A DNA stretch of 16,001 nt from Lentisphaeria bacterium UBA7640 (GTDB taxonomy: Bacteria; Verrucomicrobiota; Lentisphaeria; Victivallales; Victivallaceae). The stretch lies in assembly GCA_002483765.1 (NCBI GenBank), contig DLIO01000054.1, forward strand, positions 1-16,001, read 5' to 3'. The stretch's first letter is position 1. Every line of letters starts with the position of its first letter. Shown here in pieces: positions 6,619 to 13,265 of this stretch. The position numbers and the translations under genes are program-made. The notes below the pieces were generated by a model. That model was not told the origin of the DNA and did not search any database. It saw nothing but the letters and a program-made list of their open reading frames with translations.

Positions 6619-7548
6619 ATGAAAATCCTCATAATTGGCGGCAGTGGACATGTCAGCGGTGCAGTGACTCGGGAGTGCCTAGCACGGGGCTTTAAGGTGA
6701 CGATTTTGACTCGCGGACTACGTCCTATTCCTGATGGCGTGAACGTATTGAAGGTGGATCGTCACGATGAAGATGCTATGCGTAAATTATTCAGTAAAAA
6801 CACAGATTTTTATGACGCGATCTTTGATTGTATTTGCTATCAGCCAGCAACAATGGCGGTAATGCTAGAGCTATTCAGGTCGCGAACTCGGCAATTGATA
6901 TTTGTTTCTACTGATTTTGTTTATGATCCGGCAAAGCGGAGTTTCCCACAACCGATAGATGCCCCATTTCTGGCTGACGATGATAACGGCTTGCAAAGTT
7001 ATGGCTTTAACAAACGAGCATGCGAAAAATTATTGGCTGCGGAAGATTCGGACAAATTAAGCTGGACTATATTCCGCCCTTGCCATATTTATGGCATGTT
7101 CTCACAACTTGGCTGTTTCCCGTGTCACTGCCGCGATATTGAGTTGATCAAGCGCCTGCAACGTGGTGAGGTTTTGACCCTCGTTGATGGCGGGCATTTT
7201 TTGCAACAACCAATTGAAGTAAACGACTTGGCCAAAACCATGGTGAGTTCATTAGGTTTGCCAAAAGCACAACGTGAAATATTCAATATGGCTGGGCCGG
7301 ATATAGTGGAATCGTGGGCATACTACCAAATAATCGCTGATGTTCTCGGAACTGAGTTAAAAATACGTTCGACACCACTCAGCGAACATCTGCAACTAAA
7401 TCCTGGACAACGTCCATTCCTTTGCCATCGGGTATATAGTCAGGAAAAACTATACAACGCCGGACTCTCCGTTCCAGAAACACCATTGACAAAAGGCTTG
7501 CAGCGTCACACGCTCGAACTTATACGACACAACAAAGCTCAAAGTTAA
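6619..7548 (+). CDS. NAD-dependent epimerase/dehydratase family (extended SDR)
   Basis: The product is 309 residues, the usual size for an extended or atypical short-chain dehydrogenase/reductase. It starts with MKILIIGGSGHVSG (nucleotide loop G-G-x-G-x-x-x-G), has IFVSTDFVYD at 94-103 with the active-site Ser/Thr region, and Y128-GFN-K132 as the Y-x-x-x-K catalytic pair. TIFRPCHIYG (150-159) is the family's nucleotide-sugar-epimerase-like block. The substrate is likely a sugar nucleotide or related compound, but relatives also include RNA-binding proteins such as CSP41, so the activity is open. GGTGA lies eight bases or so before ATG. It closes the plus-strand operon with ribD and the peptidase; a C/G palindrome follows before the convergent recN. 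Confidence 0.88.
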   Translation: MKILIIGGSGHVSGAVTRECLARGFKVTILTRGLRPIPDGVNVLKVDRHDEDAMRKLFSKNTDFYDAIFDCICYQPATMAVMLELFRSRTRQLIFVSTDFVYDPAKRSFPQPIDAPFLADDDNGLQSYGFNKRACEKLLAAEDSDKLSWTIFRPCHIYGMFSQLGCFPCHCRDIELIKRLQRGEVLTLVDGGHFLQQPIEVNDLAKTMVSSLGLPKAQREIFNMAGPDIVESWAYYQIIADVLGTELKIRSTPLSEHLQLNPGQRPFLCHRVYSQEKLYNAGLSVPETPLTKGLQRHTLELIRHNKAQS

Positions 7549-7678
7549 AAACGTTTTGCGAATGCAATATACGCCAAAACCCTCTAACTGTGCGATAAAA
7601 AAAAGACCAGATACAAAACTGAGTTATACGCTGAAAAAAGTAAATTTAGTCACTGCTCTATATTGTAACTCTTGCTCT

Positions 7679-7713
7679 TAAGTTAGCGCGCGCATTATGC
7701 GCGCGCGAACTTA
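7679..7713. repeat. 35-bp C/G-alternating palindrome, copy 2; likely two-way terminator
   Basis: Left arm TAAGTTAGCGCGCGCAT and right arm ATGCGCGCGCGAACTTA surround a single T, with one mismatch in 17 pairs. The reverse complement matches copy 1 (1721-1755) through a 24-base core that runs from TTCGCGCGCGCAT past the centre. It lies between the convergent epimerase and recN genes, about 130 bases after one stop and 40 after the other. There is no T-run. The flanks CTCT/AGAG extend the stem imperfectly. Confidence 0.75.
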
Positions 7714-7752
7714 GAGACTAATTTTAGCCGTCAAGACTTGAGTGCGTTAACA

Positions 7753-9408
7753 CTATTTATTCAGTAAATCTTGAGCTAGCACCAAAGCAGCTTTGCCACC
7801 ACCTAACATCCGCGACAATTCGGTTGCGCGCGCTTGGTTGTCGAGTAAAACGATACGCGAAAAAGTGCGGCCGTCAGTTACCTCTTTGCAGACTGCGTAA
7901 TGGCGATCTGCGCAGGCTGCGACTCTAGGCAAATGGGAAATACACAATACTTGACGACGTTTCGCCAAGGCATTTAATTCCGCACCAACTTGGCTGGCAG
8001 TTTCTCCGCCAATATTTACATCGATTTCGTCAAAAAGCAGAACTGGCACCGCATCTGCATCCGCCAGTACAGTTTTCAAAGCCAGCATAACGCGTGATAA
8101 TTCGCCGCTACTGGCAATGGCACGCAATGGTTGAAGCGCTTCGCCGGGGTTCGCTGAAAATAACATTTCAACTTGATCAAAACCGCGTTCACCAGGTTCA
8201 ACGCGTGAGAACTGTAAATCTAACGAACTACGTAGAAAGCCTAATTTCTCTAACTTACCGACTACTCCAACGGTTAACTTTTTGGCCGCAGCACGGCGTT
8301 TGTCGGATAAAAGTTCAGATTCCTGCAATAATTTTGTTTTTAGTGTAAGCTCTTCTTTATCTAAATCTTTGCGCAATTGATCAGCATCACGGTGTGTTTT
8401 TAAGCGTTGTTCAGCTTCATTTAGAACATCAAAAACCTGTTCCAGAGTCGGACCGAATCGGCGTTTAAGCGTTTCTAGCGCGCTCATGCGCGACTCCAAT
8501 TCGGCGAATCCCTCCTCGTCCATCTCTGCTCTATCGCTAAAGGTTTCGACCGATGAGGAGAGTTCACGCAACGACTCATTGATGGTGGAACACAGTTGCA
8601 ACATTTCCGATTCAGATTCTGGACTATTGCGCAACATTTCCTGAATATTCCGATAAATTGTTCCCATCTGATCAGCGATAGAGTTTTCAGATTCATTAAG
8701 CTGTTGAACAATGGCTGCCGATAATTCTATTATTTTCAATGAGTCTGCAGCGAGGGCATGACGCCCATAAAGTTCTGTATCTTCGTCTGGTTGGGGGTTG
8801 ACGCGATTGATTTCATCAACAGACATCTGAAGATGTTCGGCCTCCAAAGCTGATGGCATACCGGCAAACAATTCCTCGCGACGTGCATTAAGTGCGCGCA
8901 ACTCGGCGCAGATAGCAGCGCAGGCTTGGAGCTCAGGTTCCAGCTTGGCGTAGCGATCCAGCAAATCAAGCTGATAAGCACGATTAAACAGCGAATGATG
9001 CTCATTGGCGGCATGGACATCAACTAAACACGTTCCGATCTTCTGGAGCGTTTCAAGGGTCACTGGTGTGTCATTAATAAAGTTCCGGTTTTGAGCCCGA
9101 GTAATAACACGACGCAACTGGATTTCCGGTTCAGCACGATCAAACTCAACACCACAGCTTTCAAGTTCTGGTAACATCTGAATTAAAACCATGTCGTTGA
9201 TTGAAATCCCAGCGGATATTTCACAACGATCCTCGCCGGAACGGATGCAGCTTTTGTCGGCACGCGCGCCTAACAGCAGAGTGATCACACTGAGGAGCAC
9301 CGATTTCCCTGCACCAGTTTCGCCGGTGATGACATTCAGGCCACCGCCGAACTCAACATCGGCAGCGGCAATCAACGCCAAGTTTTTTATTTTGAGCCAA
9401 TTTAGCAT
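7753..9408 (-). CDS. recN: DNA repair protein RecN
   Basis: RecN is an SMC-like ATPase that acts early in repair of double-strand breaks by homologous recombination. The 551-residue length is normal. The N-terminal ATP lobe has Walker A GETGAGKS (29-36); the C-terminal lobe has the signature SSGELSRVMLALK (433-445) and Walker B VLLFDEIDVNIGG (456-468). The stretch between, about 155-385, is predicted coiled coil, rich in Glu, Leu and Arg. One oddity: the segment that is normally close to D-I-H-G-Q-H-E-H-Q reads DVHAANEHH (130-138), so the Gln of the Q-loop region is not conserved. The start ATG gives the standard N-terminus (LKIKNLALI). It is the last of four minus-strand genes; 163 bases separate it from the DUF4838 gene, so it may have its own promoter. 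No clear LexA box was seen. Confidence 0.96.
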   Translation of the reverse strand: MLNWLKIKNLALIAAADVEFGGGLNVITGETGAGKSVLLSVITLLLGARADKSCIRSGEDRCEISAGISINDMVLIQMLPELESCGVEFDRAEPEIQLRRVITRAQNRNFINDTPVTLETLQKIGTCLVDVHAANEHHSLFNRAYQLDLLDRYAKLEPELQACAAICAELRALNARREELFAGMPSALEAEHLQMSVDEINRVNPQPDEDTELYGRHALAADSLKIIELSAAIVQQLNESENSIADQMGTIYRNIQEMLRNSPESESEMLQLCSTINESLRELSSSVETFSDRAEMDEEGFAELESRMSALETLKRRFGPTLEQVFDVLNEAEQRLKTHRDADQLRKDLDKEELTLKTKLLQESELLSDKRRAAAKKLTVGVVGKLEKLGFLRSSLDLQFSRVEPGERGFDQVEMLFSANPGEALQPLRAIASSGELSRVMLALKTVLADADAVPVLLFDEIDVNIGGETASQVGAELNALAKRRQVLCISHLPRVAACADRHYAVCKEVTDGRTFSRIVLLDNQARATELSRMLGGGKAALVLAQDLLNK

Positions 9409-9552
9409 ATTTTCACAGTATATAAATTATTGTCCACAAACAAGAACAATCAGTCGTTTCCAAATCTGTTCCTGAACCCATTAAAAAATATCAGATTGAT
9501 TTTGTTGATTAATCGACCAAAAATCACCTAAAGTCCTAATAGTCATTCCGTC
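9409..9552 (-). other. recN upstream spacer
   Basis: This spacer between the DUF4838 gene and recN holds no gene. On the minus strand TTGTTT is followed after 15 bases by TATACT, ending about ten bases before the recN ATG; that is a weak promoter candidate with short spacing. No classical LexA or SOS palindrome was recognised. Confidence 0.3.
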
Positions 9553-9571
9553 AAAGCCAACACGTGGCTTT
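9553..9571. terminator. Hairpin at the 3' end of the DUF4838 gene
   Basis: AAAGCCA (9553-9559) and TGGCTTT (9565-9571) form a perfect 7-bp stem with a 5-base loop directly after the DUF4838 stop codon (9572-9574). Read on the minus strand, the T-run after the stem is only three bases. Read on the plus strand, TTATTTTT follows, which is the better terminator orientation although no plus-strand gene leads into it. It may stop antisense transcripts or act as a weak two-way terminator. Confidence 0.4.
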
Positions 9572-11890
9572 TTATTTTTCTTGCCTTCCAAAAATCAGGT
9601 TTCCGAATCTTTCCGTGTCGTGAAAATTTCCGTAAGTCGGAGCCCATGACAAAGAGCCTTGAGGAGTGCCTATTTTATCGGTCCTTGCTCTACAAAAGTT
9701 GACACCCCACACTGTGTTTGTCTGTGGTGTAGTTACTAATTTGGGATCAATATCTTTAAAAGGAATCTGAGCAATAACATACCAGCCTGCGGAGCTTTTG
9801 CCCTGAATGCTTTTTATTTTACTATTCCAATTTCTATCCATGCCTTTGCCGTCGTAGACTACCCCAGCCGGATTTATAACGAATTGTTTATAAATACTAT
9901 TACCCGTTGGGTTGATAAATATTTCAATAAAATCATCATCGCTTACATATTCATCGCGTACTGTATTTTTGGCCACGATTTCTCCGTTTTGTTTACAGTC
10001 GAATCTGACATAGAGGTTATTATCGTCATTAAGTACGCTGACTACAGTATCCTCCACCAGTCCGTTCGCCTTATCATAAAATGTTTTTAATGGAACAGTC
10101 TTATTCCAAATCGGATCCGATAAGCTAGGAATTTCTCCCGTTTTGTTATCAAATGCCACAGATGTTGCCGAAGGTCGTTCCTTATTCATGTCAAACATCT
10201 TGTCGCTTTTAGAATTCAACGAGCGTTCATAAAAACTCTTAAAATCAGCATAAAGGTTGTTATAGAAGACAGTATTCCCTTTAATCTTTTTACTCGCACT
10301 ATCCAAAATTTGCATTGGCTTCTCAAGGTTATCTATGTGGTATATGTCTTTAAAAGGATCAAGATGCACATTCTGTCTTTGTCGATAAAGTTTCTCCATT
10401 TCATTGTAGAATTCAATCATCTCCTCTTCAGCTCCAGGATAAGCGAATGCACAAAACTCCCGAATAAGCTTATCGATATCGGTATTTATGTTAAAAAGCA
10501 ATTTAGCCTGAATGAATTGATTGAGAGCACTGAATGAGTAGGGATTGAAGTTTAGTTCGCTAATAGCAGTACCACTAGTAAGCCCATTGAAAGCCTTTAA
10601 ATATTCCGCAGTGAAACGGGGAGTTATAACTGGCATATTCTTTGTAGGTTTATCATTATAACGAGGATAGCTGAAAATACTTGTTCTAACTCCCGCTGAA
10701 TGCCATTTTTTCGCTGTTTCTAAAGCGAAAGATTGAGCGTTAATGTTTGTCAAATGTCTTGCCGTGAGAACTTGAACAGTAAACAGATCACCCAACTTGG
10801 TAAGCTGTGGCACTTTATAATAAGAGCGCCCTTTAGTCTGGGTCAAAAAATAAATTTTCGAATGCGTTTGATGAACGATGTCAGCAATTTTTTTCTGAAA
10901 ACCATAAACTGCTTCGCTGGAATCCCTGTTACAATACTCGCGCTCAGGCATTGCCAGACAATTTGCACATTGGCAAAGACTTATTGGGGCATCACAAAAA
11001 ATTCTCACTGTAGTCTTAGACGGGTTTTTATTAATATCTTCAACAATATCCGCAGCAGTTTGTCTTAGTACATCTGGATTGGAAAAACATGGAACATGGT
11101 AAGGGTAGCGTTCGCTTATTCTTTTCCCACCTTTTAACATGAAATACTCAGGATGGGAAGCCATAAAACGCTTTTTCCAATTATTCATGTAAACATAATA
11201 AATATCGTTTTGTCCCCAGCGTGGAATACTGCATAGCGAACGTCGGAAAAAAGTTAATTTCTCAGTCTGTGAATATTCCTTTGTTTTAAGGCTAAAACCA
11301 CGCAACACAAAGGAGGGACTCGGGATATCTGATTCATCGTTCATAGTAATGGCTTGGTTTTTTGTTACCGCATAACCATTTTCTCCCGGGAAATAAAATG
11401 TGGTACCAACATATTTATTTAAAAAATAATAAACCGCCAACAGAGTTCCTGCTTCTCCGGAAATGCTTTTTTCTGGATCGATTCCTTCATCATCCCAACC
11501 GTATAAAAGTATATTCCGCCCTTTTTTGAAAACACCGAATTTCCCGTGAATGTCGGGAAGATCAGCAAATCCTGCCAAAATTGCTTCTCCAGAAACGCCA
11601 ACATAAAACACAATGGGCTCGCTACTGCCATTAAAACTTATTGGCGCCGCATCATAAGTTTTTTCAAGCATTAAGCTCAATTCTGAACTAGCTAAAAGGC
11701 ATACCTTTGAAGGGTTGTCTGGAATTATTATTTTATAATTAGATTTTTCCGTTGTGATTTGCCCTGCAAATGAGGATATTGCACAAAAAGATAAACATAC
11801 GACTAAAATTTGCATTGTTTTAGTCCAACAAAATTGCTTTCCTTGAAAAATTCTTGACTTCTTTTCAGGACAATTAGTTTCTTTATTCAT
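9572..11890 (-). CDS. Secreted DUF4838 protein with CBM9-like C-terminal domain
   Basis: The 772-residue product is exported. The hydrophobic signal segment is at 27-40 with a cut near FAG43, after an unusually long 25-residue start region; M26 is an alternative start but lacks a close ribosome site, whereas M1 has AGGTT. Residues about 45-185 resemble the N-terminal domain of GH20/GH67 enzymes (LASSELSLMLEKTYD, YFLNKYVGTTFYFPGE). The central part fits DUF4838, including SHPEYFMLKGGKR and CDAPISLCQCANC (C306, C308, C311). Residues 590-770 look like a CBM9-type domain: NLYVRFDCKQ, DDDFIEIFINPTG, and the ending TYGNFHDTERFGNLIF. Such proteins are abundant in Lentisphaerota and are thought to act on glycans, but the activity is unproven and catalytic residues cannot be assigned. 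A palindrome overlaps its predicted promoter. It is 88 bases downstream of trpB. Confidence 0.85.
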   Translation of the reverse strand: MNKETNCPEKKSRIFQGKQFCWTKTMQILVVCLSFCAISSFAGQITTEKSNYKIIIPDNPSKVCLLASSELSLMLEKTYDAAPISFNGSSEPIVFYVGVSGEAILAGFADLPDIHGKFGVFKKGRNILLYGWDDEGIDPEKSISGEAGTLLAVYYFLNKYVGTTFYFPGENGYAVTKNQAITMNDESDIPSPSFVLRGFSLKTKEYSQTEKLTFFRRSLCSIPRWGQNDIYYVYMNNWKKRFMASHPEYFMLKGGKRISERYPYHVPCFSNPDVLRQTAADIVEDINKNPSKTTVRIFCDAPISLCQCANCLAMPEREYCNRDSSEAVYGFQKKIADIVHQTHSKIYFLTQTKGRSYYKVPQLTKLGDLFTVQVLTARHLTNINAQSFALETAKKWHSAGVRTSIFSYPRYNDKPTKNMPVITPRFTAEYLKAFNGLTSGTAISELNFNPYSFSALNQFIQAKLLFNINTDIDKLIREFCAFAYPGAEEEMIEFYNEMEKLYRQRQNVHLDPFKDIYHIDNLEKPMQILDSASKKIKGNTVFYNNLYADFKSFYERSLNSKSDKMFDMNKERPSATSVAFDNKTGEIPSLSDPIWNKTVPLKTFYDKANGLVEDTVVSVLNDDNNLYVRFDCKQNGEIVAKNTVRDEYVSDDDFIEIFINPTGNSIYKQFVINPAGVVYDGKGMDRNWNSKIKSIQGKSSAGWYVIAQIPFKDIDPKLVTTPQTNTVWGVNFCRARTDKIGTPQGSLSWAPTYGNFHDTERFGNLIFGRQEK

Positions 11891-11902
11891 TTTTAACCTG
11901 TT

Positions 11903-11931
11903 ATTATATTCAGTGAAAACATCACTGAAAT
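11903..11931 (-). promoter_or_regulatory. Predicted promoter with operator-like palindrome before the DUF4838 gene
   Basis: On the minus strand a perfect -10 TATAAT (11903-11908) is preceded by the inverted repeat TTCAGTGA-N5-TCACTGAA (11909-11929), which fills the spacer up to a weak -35 ATTTCA (11926-11931). This is the usual place for a repressor site. The predicted start of transcription would be only about six bases from the ATG, so the mRNA would be almost leaderless, which lowers confidence in the promoter. Confidence 0.4.
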
Positions 11932-11978
11932 TCCTTAATTGTTGCTATGTAGATTGGAATTTCTAGCCATCCTTGGGC

Positions 11979-13193
11979 TCATTTGTATTTTTCGCCATAT
12001 CCATAATGTTCAACGACATAATCGACATCCTTATCGCCACGGCCACTACAGTTGACGAGAATAGCGCCAGTTTCCATCTCTTTGGCGCGTTTCATAGCAT
12101 AAGCTATAGCGTGAGAGCTTTCTAATGCTGGAATAATTCCTTCGTAACGTGAAAGTTTAAAGAATGCGTCAACAGCTTCTTCATCGGTGATGGCTGCATA
12201 ATTAACCCGTCCCTGCTGGTTCCAAAAAGCGTGTTCTGGTCCCACGCCAGGATAATCAAGCCCACTTGCAATGGAGTAAACTGGAGCGGGCGAACCATCG
12301 GCATTTTGTAATAACATACTTTCAAAACCATGTAAGATACCTTTTGTACCAAAAGTCATACTGGCGGCATGTTCGCCGAGTGCAGAGCCAGTACCCAGTG
12401 GTTCCACGCCGCAGAGTTCAACTGGATCATCCAAGAATGCAGAAAACATTCCAGCGGCATTACTGCCCCCACCGACACAAGCACAAACCATATCAGGCAT
12501 AATACCAGTCATTTCAAGAAATTGTTGGCGTGCTTCAATTCCGACACACATCTGAAAATCACGCACCATTACTGGAAACGGATGCGGTCCAAGCGCAGAA
12601 CCGATACAGTAAATTGATTCTTTGTAAGACTTAAGATATGATTCAAAAGCAGAATCAACGGCTTCTTTTAGGGTTTTCAATCCATGACTCACTGGAACTA
12701 CTTTCGCACCCAAAATTTTCATGCGCGTAACATTTGGAGCCTGCTTAATAATATCAACTTCACCCATGTGAATCTCGCATTCCAAACCAAAATAAGCAGC
12801 GGCCGTCGCCAAAGCTACACCATGCTGCCCTGCTCCAGTTTCGGCAATCAAACGTTTTTTGCCCATAAACTTAGCGAGCAATCCTTCACCCATGCAATGA
12901 TTGAGTTTATGTGCTCCGGTGTGATTGAGGTCTTCGCGTTTAAGATAGATTTGTGCGCCGTCAACTTTGCGTGAAAGCCTCTCGCAGTGATAAACTGGGG
13001 TCGGGCGACCTTGAAATTCTTTACGGATTCTACGTAACTCGCTGATAAATTGAGCCGAGCGACAAATAGAATTATACGCTTTGGCAATTTCGTGGAAAAC
13101 CGGAATCAGTTCGTCCGGCACAAGGATACCACCGTATTCGCCAAAACGACCATCTTTATCTGGGTAATTTCTGAAGTATGTTTTGTAATCCAT
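11979..13193 (-). CDS. trpB: Tryptophan synthase beta chain
   Basis: TrpB is the PLP enzyme that joins indole and serine to give tryptophan, normally in an alpha2-beta2 complex with TrpA. The 404-residue length is normal. Key parts are all present: the Schiff-base lysine K96 in LNHTGAHKLNH, the catalytic Glu118 in AETGAGQHG, the phosphate-binding loop GGGSNA (241-246), LDYPGVGPEH (312-321), EGIIPALESSHA, and the Ser in NCSGRGDKD (382-388) near the PLP ring nitrogen. HKLNHCMGE replaces the more common HKINNVLGQ, a form I recall from other TrpB proteins. The start has AGGAG at 13203-13207. No trpA or other trp gene is in the window; it sits 72 bases after recD2 and before a secreted glycan-related gene, so it looks detached from a trp operon. 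Confidence 0.95.
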   Translation of the reverse strand: MDYKTYFRNYPDKDGRFGEYGGILVPDELIPVFHEIAKAYNSICRSAQFISELRRIRKEFQGRPTPVYHCERLSRKVDGAQIYLKREDLNHTGAHKLNHCMGEGLLAKFMGKKRLIAETGAGQHGVALATAAAYFGLECEIHMGEVDIIKQAPNVTRMKILGAKVVPVSHGLKTLKEAVDSAFESYLKSYKESIYCIGSALGPHPFPVMVRDFQMCVGIEARQQFLEMTGIMPDMVCACVGGGSNAAGMFSAFLDDPVELCGVEPLGTGSALGEHAASMTFGTKGILHGFESMLLQNADGSPAPVYSIASGLDYPGVGPEHAFWNQQGRVNYAAITDEEAVDAFFKLSRYEGIIPALESSHAIAYAMKRAKEMETGAILVNCSGRGDKDVDYVVEHYGYGEKYK

Positions 13194-13265
13194 AAGTTTT
13201 TTCTCCTAATTAAGAATCTGTTTAAGATAATGGGATTTGCTGGGTTTTCAATACAAAATCGGTAA

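Noticed and set aside
7549..7580. Possible hairpin GTTTTGCG / CGCCAAAAC after the epimerase stop as terminator
   Set aside because: The stem has a bulge and no T-run follows; the strong palindrome further on is a better boundary.
8476..8494. Third copy of the C/G palindrome inside recN (GCGCGCTCATGCGCG)
   Set aside because: The arms do not pair over the centre and the sequence encodes ordinary RecN residues; it is a chance resemblance.
9409..9552. SOS/LexA box before recN
   Set aside because: GAACAGATTTGG was examined but does not form the expected palindrome of either LexA type.
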